This document shows, one piece after another, positions 9,096-16,643 of a stretch of 64,000 nucleotides of DNA. The DNA is from Planctomycetota bacterium (GTDB lineage Bacteria > Planctomycetota > Planctomycetia > Planctomycetales > Planctomycetaceae): contig JAQCEJ010000010.1 in NCBI GenBank assembly GCA_027618475.1, positions 26,464 to 90,463 of the forward strand. The letters run 5' to 3'. The first letter of the stretch is position 1. Each line of letters starts with the position of its first letter. Under the pieces are notes generated by a model. That model had not been told where the DNA came from. It saw only the letters and a program-made list of their open reading frames with translations, and searched no databases. Position numbers and translations under genes: made by a program.

Positions 9096-10880
9096 ATGAG
9101 ACTCAACATTGCGCCGCGCGTTCGAACGCTGACAGCTTTGGTATCGATCGTACTTACATTTGCTTCATCCGCATTCGCCGATGAATTCGAAATCCCCGAA
9201 ACTCTCGACAACTGGCAACGCCTGTCCGCAGTCGACGAACGTGTTATCGATCCTTTCACCCAAACCGACATCGGTAAGACGAGAAAAGGTTGGTTGACGA
9301 TCATCCCACAGTCGAACGCCTGGTATCAGGATTTTCGCGGTGGTTTTCTGTTCGGTGAAGTTGAGGGAAATTTCACCATCACCACGCGCGTTCGCGTCAG
9401 CAGTAAGAACGGCGAGGGCTTGCCTCGGTCGTCGTATTCTCTCGCGGGATTATTGCTTTGCGTCCCTCGCGACATCACGCCGCAGACCTGGAAGCCGGGG
9501 GAAGAAAACGCTCTCTTCTACGCGTTCGGGACAACCGACCGCCCCGGTAACGTGCAGTTTCAATCGATGAATACGGTCAGCAGCCAATCCGTAATCGAAC
9601 GAAGCGATGCCCGCTCAAACGAAGCGATGTTAAGACTCGTCCGCATCGATTCGTCTCTGTTTCTGATGAGAAGCACAAGCGGAGACGATTGGGAGATATC
9701 ATCGCGATATACGCGAACCGATTTTCCCGAACGGTTGCAGGTGGGACTGATCGCCACCTCCGACTGGCCCTCATGCGAAGCTGCCGGCATCGAACGCTAC
9801 AATCGTCAGGGAGTTGAGCAAGGGAATGCCGATCTGATGGCGCAGTTTGATTATGTACGTTGGCAGCCACTCGGTCTCGATGAGCCGGTTCGCAGCCGAA
9901 TCAGCAGCGACCCCAGTGCCGTCGATAGCGGAGCATTGATATCGGTTCTCAAAAACGCGGCACCGATGAAGGTCGCGGGTTCGTTTCCCGACCCAGACAA
10001 GGCGAAGCGAAAATCGTCGACGACTCCGAATCCGACCCCAACGAAACCGAAAGAGAACGACCGTTCGCGCGATGATCTCGCCAAACTCAGCGATGAATTC
10101 GACGACCCCGAGACACTTAAGAATTGGCTCCGCGTGTATCACGAAGAAAAATCAAATGCCGACCAGCTACAAAAGTTTGATATAAACGCCACGACGAAGG
10201 GTTGGATGACGCTCGTCCCTTTTACGAGTTCGTGGTATCAGGATTATCGTGGCGTACTCGTGCATAAACGGGTGAAAGGAGATTTCATCGCAACGGCGAA
10301 ACTGCACACCGCCGGGCGATCGGGGCAGAACGCACCCGACCGTCATTTTTCGCTCGCGGGGATCATGGTCCGCACGCCGCGAAACGTCACATCGCAAACC
10401 TGGCGGGCGGGGCAAGAGAATTACATTTTCCTCTCGCACGGCAGCGCGAATCAGCCGGGGCGATATCAATTCGAGGTGAAGACGACGATCAACAGCGATT
10501 CGCAGCTTGAAATCAGCGATGCATCGTCGGCCGACGCCGAGATTCGCGTCGTTCGCATCGGCGCGCACTTCATCACGCTGCTGCGTGAACCCGAGCAGAA
10601 CTGGAGAGTGCATCGCCGGTATCGTCGCCAGGACATGCCCGCCGAGCTGCAAGTCGGTATCACGGTCTACACCGACTGGCAAAATGTCGAACGCCTGCGC
10701 CCCGAGCAACACAACCGTACCGTCATCAAGAACGGCAATCCCGATCTGGTGGCGTCGTTCGATTATTTTCGGTTCGCCCGGCCGAAGATTTCAGAAGAAG
10801 TTGCAAGGCGAAATTGGTCCAACACCAATGAGGTTTCTGACGTAGAGGTGCTAAGAGCGTTTGGGGATGCGGTCGAATGA
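9096..10880 (+). CDS. Exported protein with two copies of a jelly-roll-like domain (unknown function)
   Basis: A 594-residue secreted protein with a signal peptide ending near SSAFA at residue 27. It carries two homologous halves of about 230 residues, roughly 28-270 and 335-575, joined by a Lys/Pro/Thr-rich linker. Matching signposts in both copies are KGWLTIIP / KGWMTLVP, WYQDFRG / WYQDYRG, SLAGLLLCVPRDITPQTW / SLAGIMVRTPRNVTSQTW, and RLQVGLIATSDW / ELQVGITVYTDW. The pattern resembles DUF1349-type concanavalin-like domains, so carbohydrate or surface binding is possible; no enzyme motif is seen. An in-frame ATG at 9078 would add six residues before the signal peptide. Confidence 0.8.
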   Translation: MRLNIAPRVRTLTALVSIVLTFASSAFADEFEIPETLDNWQRLSAVDERVIDPFTQTDIGKTRKGWLTIIPQSNAWYQDFRGGFLFGEVEGNFTITTRVRVSSKNGEGLPRSSYSLAGLLLCVPRDITPQTWKPGEENALFYAFGTTDRPGNVQFQSMNTVSSQSVIERSDARSNEAMLRLVRIDSSLFLMRSTSGDDWEISSRYTRTDFPERLQVGLIATSDWPSCEAAGIERYNRQGVEQGNADLMAQFDYVRWQPLGLDEPVRSRISSDPSAVDSGALISVLKNAAPMKVAGSFPDPDKAKRKSSTTPNPTPTKPKENDRSRDDLAKLSDEFDDPETLKNWLRVYHEEKSNADQLQKFDINATTKGWMTLVPFTSSWYQDYRGVLVHKRVKGDFIATAKLHTAGRSGQNAPDRHFSLAGIMVRTPRNVTSQTWRAGQENYIFLSHGSANQPGRYQFEVKTTINSDSQLEISDASSADAEIRVVRIGAHFITLLREPEQNWRVHRRYRRQDMPAELQVGITVYTDWQNVERLRPEQHNRTVIKNGNPDLVASFDYFRFARPKISEEVARRNWSNTNEVSDVEVLRAFGDAVE

Positions 10881-10928
10881 TCGCGGTCTGAGCCTTGGGA
10901 TAGATTTAGCGATGGAAGCCGAATCAAT

Positions 10929-12389
10929 ATGGAAGAACACCTTTCCGCCGCCGAACAAGCCGAGCGGACGTTGAACCCACACAAGCCACTATTCATTCGC
11001 CTGCTGCAATGGAAGTTCGTCATCCCGTTCATGATTGTGCTAACGCTGGTCACCGGACCGCTCGTTTACCGCAGCTATGTGCTCAACGGCATTCCCGACA
11101 TCGGCGACCCGTTCGACGTCGAGGCGTTTGGGACCGTGAATCTCCCCGATACCGAGAACGCGCGTGTCGAATACGAAGCGGCGATGGCCTTGATTGTGCA
11201 GTTGCCGACGGGTTCTGGTGTCGACACCGAGTTGAATAGAGCACTGGACAATGGCTGGGACTACGCCAGTCCTGCGATCCGGAAATGGCTCGACGACAAT
11301 CGCCCGGCAATGAAACAGTGGAAACGGGGTACCGCAAAGCCCGATTTTCTGTATGTGCAACCCAAAGATTTGAACATCGCCACGCTGCTGCCGCTCATTC
11401 AAGAAATGCGAACGTTCGCGCGACTCGCCCAGCTTGAAACATCGCGGCTGCTGGCGGAAGGCAAACCCGACGAAGCCTGGGACTGGGCGCGAGCCGTGTA
11501 TCTATCAAGTCGTCATCTTGGTCAGCACGGCGTGGCGATCGAACGGTTGGTGGGAATCGCCATTCATGCCATGTGCATCAACAACATGATGATGATCGCC
11601 CAACACCCGGCGACCACCGAAGCGCTGCTGCAAGACATGCTACAGGAACTTCAGAATCAATACGCCAGCACAGCGGCGAATTCGACGATGATGAAGTGCG
11701 AATACATGATGATGATCAATACGATCCGCGATCCGAAAATGATGCAGGAGATGCTCACGCCGTTCGATTTTCGCTCTCCGGCGGATCGAGTGTACTATGA
11801 ACTCGTGCGCGTCTTGCGGATCGAACCGATATTGTGCCGGTTAGTCGCTCAACAGTACTGGGCCAATGTCCTCGACCAGATCGACCTTCCGTTGCAGCAA
11901 CAACAAGGCCGTACAGGCAGGCTTGATCTGTTCGAGCGCGATCCCGCGAAAAGCTATCCTGCCGATCGACTGACTCCCGCTGAGATCGATCACTATTTTA
12001 TGAAATCATTCCTCGCCCGAAATTTCTTGCCGGCGATAGCGCAACTCGACACCGCCTGCTTGCGCGAAACGAGCCGACAGCGCGCGTTTGAACTCTGTCT
12101 CGCCGCACGCATCTATTCTCTGCGAAACGGCGTTTATCCTGCCGATGCCAACGACCTGGTCTCGGCGGGAATTCTCACCGACGTACCAATCGACCCGTAT
12201 TCTCGCACAGGCGAAAAGATGCGGTATCGACATGACGGCGATGAAGTCTTCGCCTGGAGCATCGGCGAAGACGGCATCGACGAACTTGGCGTCTACGTTG
12301 ATTCCGACAACGGCGCTCAAAGTCAGAACGACATCGGCCTCGTTCTCGGCCGGGAAAAAGACGTCAGCGTCGAGGCTCAAAAGCCGTAA
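10929..12389 (+). CDS. Membrane-anchored Planctomycete protein of unknown function with pseudopilin-like C-terminus
   Basis: A 486-residue protein with one membrane segment at about residues 28-50, giving a short cytoplasmic N-terminus and a large exterior domain. The middle is helical and charged. The C-terminal part (about 395-470) contains AARIYSLRNGVYPADANDLVSAGILTDVPIDPYS in the type of layout seen in type II secretion pseudopilins, where a growing peptide of LxxYxxxxGxYP form precedes an assembly loop, but there is no prepilin cleavage site at the N-terminus. It follows the duplicated-domain protein by 48 bases on the same strand and may be co-transcribed. I do not recognise a function. 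Confidence 0.75.
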   Translation: MEEHLSAAEQAERTLNPHKPLFIRLLQWKFVIPFMIVLTLVTGPLVYRSYVLNGIPDIGDPFDVEAFGTVNLPDTENARVEYEAAMALIVQLPTGSGVDTELNRALDNGWDYASPAIRKWLDDNRPAMKQWKRGTAKPDFLYVQPKDLNIATLLPLIQEMRTFARLAQLETSRLLAEGKPDEAWDWARAVYLSSRHLGQHGVAIERLVGIAIHAMCINNMMMIAQHPATTEALLQDMLQELQNQYASTAANSTMMKCEYMMMINTIRDPKMMQEMLTPFDFRSPADRVYYELVRVLRIEPILCRLVAQQYWANVLDQIDLPLQQQQGRTGRLDLFERDPAKSYPADRLTPAEIDHYFMKSFLARNFLPAIAQLDTACLRETSRQRAFELCLAARIYSLRNGVYPADANDLVSAGILTDVPIDPYSRTGEKMRYRHDGDEVFAWSIGEDGIDELGVYVDSDNGAQSQNDIGLVLGREKDVSVEAQKP

Positions 12390-12396
12390 AGCGAAA

Positions 12397-12648
12397 TCAA
12401 CCTCCGCCGACGAGAGTAACAATTTCGATGTGGTCGCCCGGCTTTAGTAGGCACGCCGCGTGCTCTATGCGGGGGACGAGTTCGAAGTTTCGCTCGACCG
12501 CAAGATACTTCGGATTAAGTTTCAGTTCGGCCAATAAGTCGGCGATGTTCGCTCCGTCGGTGATGGTGCGGGGCTCGCCGTTAAGTTGGATTTCCACTCG
12601 TGTTATCTCGTCTGTTGCGCCGGGATGATCTCGAAACAATACGGACAT
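12397..12648 (-). CDS. thiS: ThiS-like sulfur carrier protein
   Basis: An 83-residue ubiquitin-fold protein ending in LVGGG, the diglycine-type tail that is adenylated and thiocarboxylated in sulfur transfer. The pattern VEIQLNGEPR, then ADLLAELKLNPKYLAVERN, then LKPGDHIEIVTLVGGG is that of ThiS, which supplies sulfur for the thiazole of thiamine. The N-terminus is about 15 residues longer than usual; a start nearer to ITRVEIQL is possible. No thiG, thiF or other thiamine gene is adjacent; instead it lies 107 bases downstream of the AMMECR1 gene on the same strand. It converges with the preceding plus-strand gene, with only seven bases between the two stops. Confidence 0.8.
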   Translation of the reverse strand: MSVLFRDHPGATDEITRVEIQLNGEPRTITDGANIADLLAELKLNPKYLAVERNFELVPRIEHAACLLKPGDHIEIVTLVGGG

Positions 12649-12755
12649 TGTCGCAGATCGCGGAGAGCGCCGCCAGTTGTCTGAGCGTGGCGAGACCCTC
12701 AACTTTGAATCCGGGCTCACAGTGGTTCGTTACAATGGTATGTGGTTGTGGGGAG

Positions 12756-13361
12756 TCAGACTTTCGTAACGGTTCGCGACCAGCAGAACGTACGATAGCG
12801 TTCGATCTTGATGTCGTCGTCCCAGAACTCGACGGGTAACCCTGCCTTTTTCTTGAGGTGATTCATGAATTCCTGCTTATCGGGACACATTTTCCAGACC
12901 GAGGGGAGCAACGTTCCTCGGTGACGTCCCAACGTCAGCGTCAATCCATCGACGCCGGGTTGAATCAGTTCGAGCAGATGCGGCTCTGATGTAAAACGAA
13001 TTGGCTCGGGAAGCGTGAGCAGCGAAATCTGTACGTTCAGCCCGGGGAGTTCGGCGACCTTCAAGGGTGAAAATCGAGGATCATACGCCGCTGCCGAGAA
13101 CGCGTTGTGAGCCACGTCCTCGACCAGAGGAAACCGGGGCAACAAGCTCCCCATACAGCCGCGCAATTCCCCTTGACGTCGAAGCGTAACGAACGTGGCC
13201 CGCTGTTCGAGGAGATGGGGTGGGACATCATCTCGATTCACCTCTCGTTCGCGCCCTGTGTTGACGAACTCGACGAGCGACGCTTCGGCGATGTCGAGCA
13301 ATATTTCCCGATCTCGACTGTTCAGTTCAGTCGTTGGCGATGATGGTCCGTTCTGATACAT
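12756..13361 (-). CDS. AmmeMemoRadiSam system protein A (AMMECR1 domain)
   Basis: A 201-residue AMMECR1-family protein. The family's invariant motif LRGCMGS is at residues 66-72, followed by AFSAAAYDPRFSPL, which is also conserved. The human homologue is linked to a contiguous-deletion syndrome; the biochemical role is not established. It lies 23 bases downstream of the MEMO-family gene, and the radical SAM gene is divergently transcribed, which is the three-gene association known as AmmeMemoRadiSam. The start ATG at 13361 gives MYQNGPSS and fits the gene spacing. Confidence 0.93.
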   Translation of the reverse strand: MYQNGPSSPTTELNSRDREILLDIAEASLVEFVNTGREREVNRDDVPPHLLEQRATFVTLRRQGELRGCMGSLLPRFPLVEDVAHNAFSAAAYDPRFSPLKVAELPGLNVQISLLTLPEPIRFTSEPHLLELIQPGVDGLTLTLGRHRGTLLPSVWKMCPDKQEFMNHLKKKAGLPVEFWDDDIKIERYRTFCWSRTVTKV

Positions 13362-13384
13362 CCTTTATCCAATCTCTCGTCATT

Positions 13385-14194
13385 TCATCCCACGGCAAAG
13401 CTGCCATAGCCGACGACCTTGTCGTGTCCACCGGCGGTATCGCCTGAATTTCTTAAATCGAGAACGGTGACCGGGAGCTTGTGTTCGCGCGCGGCGAGTA
13501 ACATGCCGCCGATCGCCAGATATCCACAGGCCCGCTGCGGTGTCAACGCTTCGACATTTTGTGAACAGATGAGATCCGCCGTGGTCTGGTCGATGCGTTT
13601 TGCGGCGTCGCGGTCGTGGAAGTGGCTCAAGTCGGAACTGATCACAAACAGTGTCTCGTCGCCTCCCCAGAGTGTTTCGATCACCTCTTTGACGTCGTTC
13701 GGCTCCGCCCTACCGACAACGATCGGGACCAGTGCAAAATCGTCAAGCGTCACCTGTAAGAAGGGGAGATGAACTTCAAGGCTGTGTTCTTGCGCATGGG
13801 CTTCGTCGAATTCAATCACCTGGGGGAGTTGCAGGATCCGTTCGATACCGAGACGGTCGACCGGAATTAATCCCAGCGGTGTGGCAAAGGCATCGGCATT
13901 GCTGACTGCGAGACCGTCGAACCCGACACGATGCGCGGGTCCGAGCAATACGACCCGTTTGATCGTCTGACGGAACGGTAATAGTTTTACATATCCGGTT
14001 CCGGCAACCGGACCGGAGTATCGATAGCCCGCATGTGGCACGATGATCGCCTTCGGGCAGCGATCGGCCGATTCCGAAGCCGTCAGGTCGCTTGCGATTT
14101 CGGCACGCAGCTCAGCGGCATTGTCCGGGTAGAATCGTCCTGCAACTGCCGCCGGACGAATGCGTTGTCGCGATGGATGTTCGGTTGAACTCAT
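13385..14194 (-). CDS. AmmeMemoRadiSam system protein B (MEMO1 family)
   Basis: A 269-residue MEMO-family protein, a fold related to the class III non-haem iron dioxygenases. Candidate metal ligands are the conserved histidines in VPHAGYRYSG (H54), GPAHRVGFDG (H88), and EHSLEVHLPF (H137 and H142); SSDLSHFHD provides further conserved residues. The ATG at 14194, preceded by GGGAG at five bases, is preferred over an in-frame GTG 15 bases upstream. It is first of the minus-strand pair MEMO then AMMECR1. The role of bacterial MEMO proteins is not known from sequence. Confidence 0.93.
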   Translation of the reverse strand: MSSTEHPSRQRIRPAAVAGRFYPDNAAELRAEIASDLTASESADRCPKAIIVPHAGYRYSGPVAGTGYVKLLPFRQTIKRVVLLGPAHRVGFDGLAVSNADAFATPLGLIPVDRLGIERILQLPQVIEFDEAHAQEHSLEVHLPFLQVTLDDFALVPIVVGRAEPNDVKEVIETLWGGDETLFVISSDLSHFHDRDAAKRIDQTTADLICSQNVEALTPQRACGYLAIGGMLLAAREHKLPVTVLDLRNSGDTAGGHDKVVGYGSFAVG

Positions 14195-14280
14195 TTTGAC
14201 TCCCGACACTCCACTGCGAATAGTTAAAGACGATTTAGATATGCCACATCGACGAATCGGAAAAGTGAAGTATTGACTCG

Positions 14281-14364
14281 CACAAAGAAAAGACGGCGAA
14301 GTTTGATAAGCACCGAATTTACGTGGATCTCGTAATTCTGTTTATACCTTTGTGTCTTCGCGTG
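14281..14364. repeat. Spacer repeat with CACAAAG and GCGAAG words in inverted order
   Basis: The spacer between the MEMO and radical SAM genes holds arm 1 at 14281-14301 with CACAAAG and GGCGAAG, and arm 2 at 14347-14364 whose reverse complement has GCGAAGACACAAAG. The two arms share the same words on opposite strands but do not pair perfectly. It resembles the element at 26907-27019. It also lies where the divergent promoters must be. Confidence 0.4.
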
Positions 14365-14414
14365 ATATCATTGGCTCCAGATCCTGAGTTGGAACTTTCT
14401 CCATTATCGCAACT

Positions 14415-15503
14415 ATGTCCACCGTATCAACCAAATACTGGCATCGTCTTGAAGATGGTCGCATTCAATGCGATCTGTGCCCCTGGTTCTGCAAACTGCA
14501 CGAAGGACAGCGCGGGTTCTGCTTCGTCCGCGCCCGCGAATGTGACGAAATTGTGATGACGACGTATGGCCGGTCGAGCGGTTATTGCATCGATCCGATC
14601 GAGAAGAAGCCGCTTAATCATTTTCTCCCCGGCACACCTGTGCTGTCATTCGGCACAGCCGGGTGCAATCTCGGTTGCAAGTTTTGTCAGAACTGGGACA
14701 TCAGCAAGTCGCGAGAGATCGATACACTCGCCGATGAAGCCTCACCTGAAAAGATCGCACATGCGGCAGAAACGCTGGGTTGCAAGAGTGTCGCCTTCAC
14801 ATACAACGACCCGGTGATTTTTCTGGAGTATGCAATCGATGTAGCGCAGGCGTGTCACGAACGGGGGATCAAAACGGTCGCCGTAACGGCGGGTGAGATC
14901 TGCCCCGAACCGCGAGTCGACTTTTTTCGAGACATGGACGCAGCGAATGTCGATCTTAAGGGATTCACCGAGCGGTTTTATCGAGAAATCTGCGCTGCGG
15001 AACTGGCCCCAGTGCTCGATACCTTGAAGTACTTGAAGCACGAAACCGGCGTCTGGTTCGAAATCACAACACTGCTGATCCCCGGAGAGAACGATTCGCC
15101 CATAGAACTCGATGCAATGACGACGTGGGTCGTCGACGAATTAGGTTCCGACGTGCCGATGCACTTTACTGCGTTTCATCCCGATTTCCGCATGTTGAAT
15201 AAGCCGCATACGTCCGAGGCAACCTTGATGCTCGCCCGTGAGATCGCGACGAAAAACGGTGTCCGCTACGCCTATACCGGTAACGTTCATGACGGCACCG
15301 GCGGCAGCACGTATTGCCATGTGTGCGGTACACGGTTGATCGAACGGGACTGGTACATCCTCGGCGAATGGAATCTCACCGACACCGGACGTTGCACAGC
15401 GTGCAACACCCCCTGCGCCGGCGTATTCGACGGTCCGCCTGGATCGTGGGGAGCGAAGCGCCAGCCCGTGAATTTGTCGGCCTTCCCCGGGCCGATGAAA
15501 TAA
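14415..15503 (+). CDS. AmmeMemoRadiSam system radical SAM enzyme
   Basis: A 362-residue radical SAM protein. The 4Fe-4S motif is C84xxxC88xxC91 in GCNLGCKFCQNW. An N-terminal cysteine cluster (C19, C22, C26, C36) precedes it, and a C-terminal pair of CxxC motifs (CHVCG and CTACNTPC, about residues 293-335) may bind zinc or another cluster. The core resembles pyruvate-formate-lyase activating enzymes, but the family is separate and its substrate is not known. It is divergent from the MEMO/AMMECR1 pair, with about 220 bases between start codons, so the three genes can share a control region. GYCxxxxK-type spacing in ATYG-like SSGYCIDPIEKKP is another family trait. Confidence 0.93.
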   Translation: MSTVSTKYWHRLEDGRIQCDLCPWFCKLHEGQRGFCFVRARECDEIVMTTYGRSSGYCIDPIEKKPLNHFLPGTPVLSFGTAGCNLGCKFCQNWDISKSREIDTLADEASPEKIAHAAETLGCKSVAFTYNDPVIFLEYAIDVAQACHERGIKTVAVTAGEICPEPRVDFFRDMDAANVDLKGFTERFYREICAAELAPVLDTLKYLKHETGVWFEITTLLIPGENDSPIELDAMTTWVVDELGSDVPMHFTAFHPDFRMLNKPHTSEATLMLAREIATKNGVRYAYTGNVHDGTGGSTYCHVCGTRLIERDWYILGEWNLTDTGRCTACNTPCAGVFDGPPGSWGAKRQPVNLSAFPGPMK

Positions 15504-15564
15504 CCAACTTCCTCGTGAACCGCGGCGACATCTCCTCCGTTCTTAAGTAAGAAGGAGGCCCCCA

Positions 15565-16053
15565 ATGAGAATTCGCATTGCTTACTCTCTGGCTCGAATG
15601 GGGTGTGTGTTGCTGTTCGTTCAATGGTTCGCGGTGACATTGTGGTATCATCACAGCCAGAACCACCCGCTCGACGCAAACGACTACGAAGTTGAAGTTC
15701 TCTCGGTGGCGGATTTTGAACGGCTGGCCGATCGATCTCACGAAACCGTTACGCTCGATGACGGTCGACAACGGTCCAAAACGCCGGCATGGTATGACCT
15801 CACCCTGCCGAAGTATAAGGCGATCGACGGCGGCCAGAATTATATCCTCGTCACGGCCAAGGGGACGGCTCACTTTGCACAGCGCTGGCGGCGTGATATG
15901 CTTCCGATGGCACTGGTCTTCGTCTCGATTGCACTTCTGCTGAAACCACTCGCTCGTGATCAGCGGGCGAAAACAGGAGTATCTGAGAAGAATGTCGAAT
16001 TGTTAAACGCTCCGATACCCAATCCGTCGCCGCTGAACGCTGGTGTGGGATGA
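15565..16053 (+). CDS. Small membrane protein of unknown function
   Basis: A 162-residue protein with hydrophobic segments at about 8-28 and 114-131 and a soluble loop of around 85 residues between them, probably on the outer face of the membrane. The start is supported by an excellent AAGGAGG site seven bases upstream, one of the best in the window. I do not recognise a domain. It follows the radical SAM gene by 61 bases on the same strand and could be co-transcribed with it, although its link to that system is not established. Confidence 0.7.
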   Translation: MRIRIAYSLARMGCVLLFVQWFAVTLWYHHSQNHPLDANDYEVEVLSVADFERLADRSHETVTLDDGRQRSKTPAWYDLTLPKYKAIDGGQNYILVTAKGTAHFAQRWRRDMLPMALVFVSIALLLKPLARDQRAKTGVSEKNVELLNAPIPNPSPLNAGVG

Positions 16054-16143
16054 GTCTTTTATTCCAGCCATTCACCTCGTGCAACCACAATGCCAATCGC
16101 GTGAACAGAACAATGAGCATGACACTCGATACCTGAGACACTT

Positions 16144-16620
16144 ATGACATCTGACATCGATCAACTCAAAGATAAAATTCGGCGCTGGACGCTGATTCTG
16201 GGAGTGTTGCAGATCACGGTTGGTTGTATCATCGGATTTTTGCCACCTTCGGCGGTCGCCTGGTTTCGCGGTATCGTAATGGCCCATATCGAGTTCACCG
16301 CCAATGGTATCTTGATGGTGGCATTCGGCTTTCTGGTCCATGATCTTCGCCTCTCGCCGATGGCGTTGAAAGTCTGGTTTGCGATGTTACAACTGGGGAC
16401 ATGGACGAACGGCGCCGCAGGAGTGGCAGCCGGGTTCATCGGTTCTTCATCGAAGCTCATGCCGACGCTCAACGAGAAATTCCCGCCTCCGCACGGCACC
16501 GATCATCCGCTTGTCTCCGGTTCGCTGCAGATATGCGGTGTGACGATCATGATCGCCTTGTTTCTCACCCTGTATGGTTTGCTGCGATCCCGGGTTTCGG
16601 AGAAAGTATCCGATCGTTAG
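16144..16620 (+). CDS. Hydroxylaminobenzene mutase / styrene-oxide isomerase-like four-helix membrane protein
   Basis: A 158-residue protein with four predicted membrane helices (about 15-38, 45-68, 78-100, 130-150). The spacing and signposts such as AHIEFTANGILMVAFG and LGTWTNGAAGVAAGF resemble hydroxylaminobenzene mutase-type proteins, which rearrange aromatic hydroxylamines, and the related styrene-oxide isomerases. Such homologues are common in soil bacteria and usually have unknown natural substrates. There are no aromatic degradation genes near it. The identity rests on motif resemblance, so the enzyme name is tentative. It converges with the FG-GAP lipoprotein gene. Confidence 0.6.
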   Translation: MTSDIDQLKDKIRRWTLILGVLQITVGCIIGFLPPSAVAWFRGIVMAHIEFTANGILMVAFGFLVHDLRLSPMALKVWFAMLQLGTWTNGAAGVAAGFIGSSSKLMPTLNEKFPPPHGTDHPLVSGSLQICGVTIMIALFLTLYGLLRSRVSEKVSDR

Positions 16621-16643
16621 CATTCATGAGAATCGAAGCCGTG

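Noticed and set aside
12397..12648. MoaD rather than ThiS for the minus-strand carrier
   Set aside because: The tail TLVGGG and the NGEPR start fit ThiS better; MoaD proper is at 62916.
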